A stretch of DNA of 64,000 nt, taken from assembly GCF_029784155.1 (NCBI RefSeq), contig NC_073691.1, positions 92,524,722 through 92,588,721 of the forward strand. Reading direction: 5' to 3'. This DNA is from Uranotaenia lowii (Eukaryota > Arthropoda > Insecta > Diptera > Culicidae). The notes beneath the pieces are model-generated. The model was not told the DNA's origin. It searched no databases and was given only the letters and a program-made list of their open reading frames with translations. The translations under genes were made by a program, and so were the position numbers. The first letter of the stretch is position 1; each line of letters opens with the position of its first letter. Positions 55,931 through 64,000 of the stretch are shown piece after piece.

Positions 55931-56284
55931 GCGAAAAATCTCACGACTCAAAAAATGTACTCGGTCCGTATTTTAATTCTTGATCAAATTTCTCTTTCCT
56001 TTTTTCTCAGTGCAATGCGGAATGTAGAATAATTATGCTACCGCCCGGTGCGCGGAAGAGTGAGTATACCAAAACCGGTCCCCTGAAATGAGCAAAACCG
56101 GTCCCCGTATACTCCCGTATTGGTGCGTTTGCTCTTACATTACTAATTTTCACCTCTGCTTTGACGTACATGCTGTGTACACTGTAAGGGGTACAAGGAC
56201 TTTACATGAAAAAGGAGTTAACCCAGTCTTTTCCGATAACGGGTCAAAACTACACTATAAGGGGTTGCGCCAGATGAGTGTGTA
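55931..56284. other. Non-coding stretch with a short duplicated phrase
   Basis: Nothing recognised except AAAACCGGTCCCC-type wording repeated near 56070 and 56094. Confidence 0.4.
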
Positions 56285-56693
56285 GGTCGAAACAAGTAGG
56301 AATGGATTTTGACAGTTGGTAATCTGTCTCTTTCCAATTGACTTCGATCGATTTCAACCAGGTCGTCCGTTGAACATACTTACACCAATACTAATGCGTG
56401 TTTTGTGCGTTTTGCACACGAAATGTCTGTTCAATCAACTCTAGTCGAAACGGGTCGAAACAAGTAGAAATGGATTGACAGTTGATCACCTGTCTCTTTC
56501 CAATTGACTTTGACCGATTTCTACCAAGTCGAAACTAATCCTGCTGCCGAGCTGGATTGGTTTCGACTAGTTTCAACTTGCTCCATTGAACAACGACCTG
56601 ACTTGTTTCGACCAAAACATTGGCTCGTTGAACATCTATCAGTTGACAGAAACCAGTTGAAACCGATTTTTACTATAACGATTGAACGAAGCT
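56285..56693 (-). mobile_element. GTCGAAAC-motif elements, partial copy plus copy 2
   Basis: 56423-56693 (271 bp) is a full copy in reverse orientation to 51742-52010, ending GATTGAACGAAGCT. 56285-56380 is a second, partial and more diverged copy next to it in the same orientation. Confidence 0.7.
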
Positions 56694-56956
56694 GAATTTC
56701 TAGACAGACCGAAACAGATCACGGGAAAATTTAGACGCGTTCCGTAACGGGCTAGAAAAAAGCTTATCTGGATTCCGAAAATTGGGTAAGTTTGGTGGTT
56801 TAAAATACGACTGAAAATTGATGGGTATGTGGTGAAATTTTAAGTTTGACTGTTCGATGGTTGTCCGGGAAGGGTACCGGGATAGTGGCTTGAAGTGCGG
56901 GGATTGTTTTAACTTTGGAATAAAAAGCTGATGCTTGTTTTTTTGCATATCGTCAG

Positions 56957-57560
56957 AATAAATCCACTTCCGATACGACGTCGTCCCACAAGGAACCGTA
57001 TTACGAAATGACGCTGGAAACGGATCGCGGCAAGCGGTTCGAATTTCGCTCACTTTGCAAACCGGAAAGAAGAACGAATCGAGCAGTAGCAGTCCTCCGG
57101 CCAAAGCCAGCGGAACCAAGAGCGAACGGGAGAAGGCACCGTCGATTAGCGAAGATCCGGGAGAGTAAGTGTTGTTTTTAAATTTCACATTAGGATGATT
57201 CAAATTTAAATTAACCATAACTTACATTTCAGCCACCGTCACAGGAAAACGGAACAGGAAGAGGATGAGGAGCTGCTGGCTGAGGCGGCCACCAAGGCCA
57301 AAACGGTGTTCCGTTTCGAAGCGTCGCCACCGTACTTCATGTTCGGCGAGATGCGAGACTACCAGATCCGTGGTTTAAATTGGATGATTTCGCTGTACGA
57401 AAACGGAATCAATGGTATTTTGGCCAATGAGATGGGTTTGGGAAAGACGTTACAGACGTTTTCTCTGCTTGGTTATTTGAAGAATTTTTGGAATAGCCCG
57501 GGACCCCATATCGTTATTGTTCCGAAATCGACGCAGCAGAATTGCTGGGGTTCCCGTCCG
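56957..57560 (+). pseudogene. ISWI-type chromatin remodeler gene fragment
   Basis: Two exon-like blocks are joined by an apparent 68-bp intron (57165-57232, GTAAGT...TTTCAG) in the correct phase ([17 protein letters not shown]). Block 1 (from an acceptor at 56956) has YYEMTLETDRGKRFEF, then a frame-breaking deletion where ISWI has its LLKQTEIF region. Block 2 has [40 protein letters not shown], the ATP-binding [10 protein letters not shown] (ILAN instead of ILAD) and [10 protein letters not shown], and then loses homology after QQN. The DEAH box and helicase C-terminal half, HAND and SANT domains are absent. Because an intron is kept, this is a duplicated gene piece and not a retrocopy. Confidence 0.85.
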
Positions 57561-58200
57561 TTCACTGATAAGGCTAGAACAGGCAATCAATGCCATGGAC
57601 GTAAGCCCGGATCATATGAAAATTGAACATGCTTCATCAGGAAGACGTCAGAAACAAAAAGAAAAAATAAAAGCTGGACCCGTAGGTAGGTTTCAAAGTA
57701 TCTAACTAGCCCGAAAACTGTTCAATACTGACTGGGGGAACATCATTTCTCTAAGCTTTCATTTTTTTCATCAACTTTTTATTTTTATTCCAGATGCTTC
57801 GACCCAAAGTGTGCTTCCTACCCTTCTCGCCACTGCTGCTCAACTGAATGCAATCGACCTGCTGGAGTCGATCGATTAATATTTATCAGGCTCCCGGTTG
57901 GCGTTCTTGACGTAGGTGTGGCCATCGGGGAACGCTTCGACTCGTCCAGGACGTAGCCAACTTCATCCTTTCTCCGCGCATCTGATACAAGCTGAACATC
58001 ACCATTAGGGAGGCGAAGAGCCGAACGATCACGGCCTTTCCAATGATAGGATGTTCGCCTGCGCAACAGTTCATTCCTCCATGTTGGCGTTCATAATTAG
58101 AACGCAGCTGCCGTACGGATGCTTACTGTCGTGCCCGTCCGTCGGCGTAATGTGCTTGGTCTGGCTCAGATCCAGGCCGTCCCTGAAGCAACTAACTGGC
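57561..58200. pseudogene. Coding-like debris after the ISWI fragment, unrecognised
   Basis: 57550-57705 (plus) reads [20 protein letters not shown], then a Lys/Gln-rich end. 57800-58200 (minus) reads in shifting frames DLSQTKHITPTDGHDSKHPY, SCVLIMNANMEE and AFPDGHTYVKNANREPDKY. GC content is clearly above the surroundings. These look like remains of one or more genes but match no family I can name. Confidence 0.35.
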
Positions 58201-58865
58201 TCTACCGATCGAGAAAAATTTAGTAGTTTGGAAGATTGTGAAATTTCAATAAAAATCTTAATAAAATGCTATATGAATCTTTTTTAGATACTAGAAATCC
58301 GAAAGTCAAATACACATATTAGCAGACATCCCTTTGTTTCATTTCAAATCAAAGAAATAGTTTGATTTCAAATTTTATAATATTGTTATTTTTTAACCAG
58401 ATTTTTGTTGTACCAAGTGTTATTATTTTTGGTCGAAATTTGATTATTTTTACAATATATTTTTCGGCGTGTTCTAGATTTCTGAAATCAATTTGCGAAG
58501 AATGGAATTCGAGTGTCCTGTCTGTTTCTCTGTGGTTTTAGTATCAATAGCCTATAGTTTTCCTTCAAAGCTATTCCTACAGCTATTTAAACGCTATACA
58601 AAAATATATACAGTAAGATTTAAAAAAAGGAGATTTTGCAAGTTTATTTTCCATTCAAATAAATCTACAAAGGTACCCCCCGGGGCAAGTGCAAACGTCT
58701 TCCACCGCACAGCAGGAAGAGTTAGCACAGCGACTCGAAACATACAGAACCGACTGCCGACTGAATCCAAACATCCAGCCAGAGCATGAATGATGAGGCG
58801 ATAACGAAACAAAAACTCTGTCGGACGTCGCTCTCTGTCTGACACACACGCTGCATGTGTGTTAG
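58201..58865. other. AT-rich non-coding stretch
   Basis: No terminus, ORF or repeat seen that I can support. Confidence 0.5.
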
Positions 58866-59044
58866 TGTGGTAGAAACGAATCCTGCTTTCGAGCTGGATC
58901 GGTTTCGACTAGTTTCGATCGATTTCAACTTGCTCCGTTGAACAACGACCAGACCTGTTTCGACCAAAACATGAGCCCGTTGAACAACGACCACTTGACA
59001 GAAACTAGTCGAAACCAATCGCTACTTACGATTGAACGAAGCTT
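58866..59044 (-). mobile_element. GTCGAAAC-motif element, partial copy 3
   Basis: Shares GAGCTGGATCGGTTTCGACT and GATTGAACGAAGCTT with copy 2. The other half is missing. Confidence 0.65.
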
Positions 59045-59517
59045 GTGTATATGTAGCGTGTGTATGTAAGGCTGATGTCATGCTGAAACAACTAGCAACG
59101 CAACGCAACGCAACGTTCCAATAAGATTGCGTTGCATTGCATTGGCATGTCATGCTGGCGCGACGTCACTTTGAAATTCCCTACAAATCATCACTTCTCT
59201 ACATCTGATAATGCTTTGAATCGTCTCCTTTCTTTCCGGAGCCATCAAAAACTCATCAAATCACGACCCGGATTGCAAGAATGCCGAAATTTGAACCGAC
59301 AAAATTCCTTGTTTTTTTTGCCGGAACTAAGAATTCTTGAAAATTTTCTCGCCGATTAAGATAGTTTTTAGTTTATTATCACAAGTTCGGACAGATCTTC
59401 GTACTATTGTGCTTAAAACCCGGAATCACTGCTTCAAATCGAGAAAAAACAATGTTCCTATTGGATTTCCTACTAGTCGCGCTACTAAACACATTGGCAT
59501 CAGATTGCACTGAACCA

Positions 59518-60839
59518 AATCTGGCAATAAAATTTATAGGGTCAATCTAATAAATCTTAAAGTTCAGTGTGTAATAGAAGCTACTGATAAATCCAGTACA
59601 AAATATTGGAAATTCCATTGAATTTTAGCAGCTTGTTACAATCACTACCAATTACAAGAATTTTTCGATAAATTTTAGCAGTTTGAAGTTAATATATTTT
59701 TTACAGAATAGCTTTTCCTCCATTCAGTGTGCTTAAAATTCGTTATTTTTCAATTTGAGTACAATAAGTTGGTAAGTTTATATGTTTATAACCTCATAGA
59801 AATGGTTATAATTGTTTGAAATTTATTTTTTAGGAATAGATACGGTTGCTACGAGCTTCATCAATAATCCCTCCATGCAGGGGAAGCGAAAAAGGCATTC
59901 GATCATACAGTGTAAAATAAATTGTTCCTCCGCTGGGAGGAATGGGAATTGGATTGTTCTTCCCGGAAGAGATGGATGGAACTGCAATTTATTAAAGGTA
60001 ATTTTTCTGACATACATAATCTTGAGCATTTTTATATAAAATTTAATTACGATTCCAGACATCCAATATCGTATGTTTTGGTCGGATGTGCTTTCGATTC
60101 TCACACGGTACTGGATTGAGTCTCTTAGAGCCAGCCGGAGAATGCTTTCTATACCCGGAAAAAGTGCATGCCATCATCCAGATAACAGAACATGACCGAT
60201 TCTAAACAGGATTGAGGCGGAAACCAGGTCTGTTCTGATTTTAAATTGAAAGGTAAATTAGAATTTGATGGTTAATGTTAAGATAAACAGGTCTATAAAC
60301 TGCTTCTCTTTTTTCAGATTGAAAAAAAATTCCGTTAGGATCATCGACGAACTAACAGCTGACTCCAGAATTATGCACTTGAAAATGTGGCAGTGAAAAA
60401 GCTGGAGCAGGCGGAATCAAACAAACAAGACAAACTACGTCCTAAGTGTCTATCTTTTACCCGTTTACCAAGGATGCCACTTACTGAAACAAAATTTGAT
60501 TGCATTTATAAATACATCAAATTTTAATTCAATTTTGAAGCTAAAGTTGCTTTACTGATCATATCACACACGCCAGCAATTGTATATCAATACAACTTAA
60601 AAAATAAAATCACAATAATGCCGAAAAATAAACAAAATACGAGCATATTTTATTACACTGATTAAACCATTCATTTCACTACCTTGAACAATAAATTTTA
60701 TCAAATTGGCTCGCTTTAGAATTCATTGGAAAAAAGTATAAAATAAATCATTCGTCTAATGGTAAAAAGTATTGGATTTTCTTTTAGTGCGAAAACACTA
60801 GAATTCCCAATAAACCTTATAGCCAGATTTTGTTCAGTG
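59518..60839 (-). mobile_element. CACTGAAC inverted-repeat element, copy 1
   Basis: 1322 bp. The ends CACTGAACCAAATCTGGC and (reverse complement) CACTGAACAAAATCTGGC are inverted repeats, and TG flanks both sides (59516-59517, 60840-60841). The terminal 110 bp at the right is homologous, inverted, to 61437-61550. Short ORFs only. Confidence 0.75.
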
Positions 60840-60873
60840 TGGTCGCGCTACACAAAGCGACCAGTATGACAGG

Positions 60874-61329
60874 CAGGGATGCCAGGTGTTGAGGAGTAAA
60901 AATCTGGGCAATTTCGAAAAAAAGTCTGTGTTTGTCTGTGCACAGGGAAGATCACAAATTTGATACTAAATAAGACATTTGACGGTGCGTGTGAGCGGGG
61001 GGGGGGGGGGGGGGGCTCTGTGGTATTCAGGTTATTATCGCGCTAAGAACACTGTTTCCTACCACGTATCATGTTCATCTTATTAAAAAAAAGAATTGGT
61101 AATGAATGCTTGGTGAAATACCAATGAATACAAGCGAGATTTCAGTCTAATCTGGCACTTACGGATCACATCCGATGCATAAATCTTGGTTTCATCACTC
61201 AATTTTGAAAATCTGTAAAATCTGGGCACTCTCAGCAAAAATCTGGGCAAAATCTGTGTCTGACCAATATCTGGACGAAGGGTCAAAAGTCTTGGTTTTA
61301 CAGACAAATCTGGGCACCTGGCAACCCAG
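60874..61329 (-). mobile_element. hAT-type MITE, copy D
   Basis: 456 bp, same orientation as copy B and very similar to it. Target duplication ATGACAGG at 60866-60873 and 61330-61337. A G19 tract is at 60997-61015. Confidence 0.92.
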
Positions 61330-61436
61330 ATGACAGGTCTGCGCGATTTCCATGGAGATCAAATGAGAGCTGGTTAGTCGTGTGAACGTTGCGTTGTAGG
61401 TCGCGTTGCTAGTTGCTTCAGCATGACATCAGCCTA

Positions 61437-63008
61437 CACTGAACGAAATTGGGCTATAAAGAATATCGGAAATTCTAATGCTTTTGCACTACTAGAAAAT
61501 CCAATACTTTTTACCAGTACTAGAAAGAATTTATTCTATTGAAATGGTTGAAGGATTGATTTCATTGGAAATTCCGATAAATGCAGTAGTGTGGCTAGCG
61601 TGGCTAGTTGATATGATTTATTATTTTTACAGATGAAATGAAACGGTATCGTGGGATCCAATGAAACATACTAATGTTTATTTTGCTAAAAATTTGTTTT
61701 GCTCTATTTTACTTACTTTCCTTCAATTTAATTTTTTTTAATTAATATATACACCGCATCCTCCATATCATGCACTTTTGGATGTTCTCCGTACTTTCAA
61801 TACTGCTGGTGTTTCTTCCTGTGTTGTATTGCTCATTGCCGTGAGGTGGTATCCATAAAATATGGTTAATGGACATTTGTTCTGGAATGTATTTTAACAC
61901 TATTACTTTTCCTTCAAAATAATTGAACTATATAAACTTACCGACGAAATATGTACACCCTTCCGTATTGCAACGTCAAAAAAAGTCCTCTCATCAAGCT
62001 GGATGTTCTGATTGAGCCACACGAAGCTGCGAATAAAGTTTTCCCCTCACATAGATCGTCTTCTTCTTGAGCTGGAGAAAATTCTTTATCGAGCGAAATT
62101 AAATAAAATAAATTCTGTTATTTCCGCATGTATTCATTCTGGAATAAAAATAATCACAATATTTCATTGCATTGCAGATCAAAATAAACTACTTACCAGT
62201 ATTTTGGATTGAGCTTTGAAAATGAACAATGATTATAATTAACGAACGAATAATCTTACTTTTCAGAATCGATATTATTTAAATGGTTTAAATTTGATAA
62301 ATGTTATTAGATCTTCTTATGCATTTTACTACGGGTGACTGCCTTATAGAATTTATTGGATATTTTAGTAGGTTCACACGGATTTTTATCAACCAAAACC
62401 AAGTGCTAGAATTTATTGGATTTTATTTTACTTTTTATTAGAAATGCTATTATCTTTTATCAAGACCCTAATCTGGGTTGCCAGGTGCCCAGATTTGTCT
62501 GTAAAACCAAGACTTTTGACCCTTCCGCCAGATATTGGTCAGACACAGATTTTGCCCAGATTTTTGCTGAGAGTGCCCAGATTTTCCAGATTTTCAAAAT
62601 TGACAGATAAAATCAATATAAATGTATCAGATTTGATATGTAAGTGGCAGATTAGACTTAAATCTGGCTTGTATTCTTTATTATGACTAATCAATCATTA
62701 AAATTTTTTTTTTAAATAAAATCGGCATGGTACGTGGTAGGAAACAGTGTTTGTTTTCAACTCGAAAATAACCCGAACACCATAGCACAATAACCCCCCC
62801 CCCCCTCGCCCCTCCCCCTTCACACAATTCGCCAAATTTAATTTCTTTTTTAGTACCAAATTTGTGATTTTCCTTATGCACAGACACACACAGACTTTTT
62901 TTCAAAATTGCCCAGATTTTTCATCCTCAACACCTGGCATCCCTGACCCTAATTTATAAAAGTTGTTGGATTGACCCTATATATTATATAGCCCGATTTT
63001 GTTCAGTG
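61437..63008 (+). mobile_element. CACTGAAC inverted-repeat element, copy 2, with nested hAT MITE
   Basis: Ends CACTGAACGAAATTGGGC and (reverse complement) CACTGAACAAAATCGGGC, flanked by TA at 61435-61436 and 63009-63010. Net length is about 1.09 kb after removing hAT copy E and its duplication. It begins 2 bp after the end of the GGCTGATG element. Confidence 0.75.
62473..62945 (+). mobile_element. hAT-type MITE, copy E
   Basis: 473 bp, the most diverged complete copy. Target duplication ACCCTAAT at 62465-62472 and 62946-62953. The homopolymer position is shortened and interrupted (C12 at 62794-62805, then TCGCCCCTCCCCC). Confidence 0.9.
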
Positions 63009-63010
63009 TA

Positions 63011-64000
63011 ATAGCAGGCAGTAAGCAAAGCACAGTTCTCATTCAATGGGTTTCCCGTTCCTTCACTCCCGTTCCCTTTCCCGTTTCCATCACAAGACAA
63101 AGGAATGCATTGAAAGAAGGCCAAACGCCGGGAAGCCGCCGTTGTGCGTTTTTTTTTGTGATTGTGATCGGTGACAGAAAGCCTATGACAAATATCCCTC
63201 GTCCTGCATGAAGCTTGAATAGTACACTGGTTAAACTGCCGGACTGGCAAGGCGTCGTACACAAATTACGTAACGCAAAAAATCTAGAATTTAGACCCCC
63301 TCTCCCCCCTATGTAACAATAAGTAACGTTTGATATAACCCCCCTTCTATAGTTACGTAACTCTAAATACCCCCCCCCCCCCCCATATTCAATTTTGAAA
63401 TTAAAAGTACACAAAAATTTATTTGATTTGAGTTACACTGCACATAAACACTGAATGAGCTGCAGTCGATGACGTGACAGTAAAATAAACATAACAGCAA
63501 AGCTCACTTCGCTTCATTCGCGCAGTGCGGTTTTTCTGAATCAAATTCTATTTACAAAATACTTAACCACCATTGACGCTTTCGAACAAGGGGTGCGTAG
63601 ATTTGCTCGCCAAAAAAAAGAAAATTACAATTCTTTTTGTTTTGGCACCGGAACACTTTCGGACACAATTTGGAAAACTCGCGAATTTAAACTTTGAATT
63701 CAACTTAAGATTCAAAACACTTTATTTCGATTTCGATTGGGGGGTTTTATTTGTACGAGGTGTATAGCACGGCGGATTGGTTTGATCTCCCGAATACGAA
63801 AATATTGTAACAAAACAGTTCCTGTAGTAGTTATAAAACGTTAAGAAACAGTGTAAAAAAACGTTTAGAAAATGATATCTGAAACCATAAAAAACATTGC
63901 ACTTATCTTGAATTCCAAAACGACGGTCTGTTGAATATGGCGTTAAGTTATGTTACTGTTTAAAACTGTTAAAACCTCTATATGGACGAACTGTACTACA
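63011..64000. other. Unassigned right edge
   Basis: No gene recognised. 63265-63390 has several pyrimidine runs and a palindromic GTTACGTAAC-like pair (ATTACGTAACGC at 63265, AGTTACGTAACTC at 63351) around C-rich tracts, which suggests another miniature element of unknown extent. Confidence 0.4.

Larger units (their letters stand above)
59070..61434. mobile_element. GGCTGATGTCATGCTGAA inverted-repeat element with nested insertions
   Basis: GGCTGATGTCATGCTGAA at 59070 faces its inverse (TTCAGCATGACATCAGCC) ending at 61434, and similarity continues through CAACTAGCAACGC for about 35-50 bp. It contains a CACTGAAC element (59518-60839) and hAT copy D (60874-61329), so the net length is about 0.6 kb. 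The target duplication is not resolved (TAA left, TAC right). Confidence 0.65.

Noticed and set aside
62984..63414. ORFs at the right edge containing Gly-rich or Pro-rich stretches
   Set aside because: They derive from C-rich and G-rich tracts. No gene evidence.
1..64000. Integrated viral sequences
   Set aside because: I looked for polymerase or nucleoprotein-like frames of non-retroviral RNA viruses and saw none. All polymerase motifs belong to retrotransposons.

Overview
This is eukaryotic, almost certainly insect, DNA. The retroelements, the hAT-type miniature elements, the four-exon exosome gene and the short introns best fit a culicine mosquito (Aedes-like). That species-level guess is inference from content, not from a diagnostic sequence. 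Only three intact cellular genes are present. Most of the rest is transposable-element DNA, much of it nested.

Layout. 1-4920: a Copia (Ty1) element on the minus strand that runs off the left edge and is cut by a 1460-bp inverted-repeat element. 4925-6470: two dead non-LTR retrotransposon fragments (R1/LOA-like, then RTE-like). 7.65-32.54 kb: one I-clade retrotransposon on the plus strand. Its ORF2 is split by an 18.6-kb block (13332-31978) bounded by CCCAAGCAACC terminal inverted repeats and a 2-bp AT duplication, and removing the block restores the reading frame. Inside the block, a BEL/Pao element (13827-25422, minus, TSD GGAAT) is itself invaded by three copies of the 1.25-1.46-kb CCCGCATAAT element and a 1.2-kb TTA-flanked element. 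A protein-less LTR element (25840-31716, minus, TSD CATGA, identical LTRs) sits in the same block.

32.9-48.1 kb is the cellular part. It holds the RNA exosome subunit CSL4/EXOSC1 (plus, four exons), a tandem-PHD plus SAM nuclear protein (minus, four exons), a 2.9-kb internally deleted Ty3/gypsy element with identical LTRs, and the spliceosomal DEAH helicase DHX38/Prp16 (minus, four exons, 1190 aa). Two of the three genes act in nuclear RNA metabolism. They are separate transcription units and nothing shows coordinated control.

48.1-64.0 kb is a bed of miniature elements. It has four complete copies of a hAT-type MITE, each with a perfect 8-bp target duplication, plus one broken copy. It also has several other inverted-repeat families, a broken ISWI-like remodeler fragment and some unrecognised coding-like debris.

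The observations I rate highest are: (1) perfect multi-unit heat-shock elements next to a TATA box in the BEL LTR; (2) a run of ten consecutive short hairpins, with compensatory changes, in the leader of the deleted gypsy element; (3) the local burst and tandem junction of the CCCGCATAAT element; (4) the split I element whose frame is restored by removing an 18.6-kb nested block; and (5) five copies of an 18-nt motif in the leader of the protein-less LTR element.
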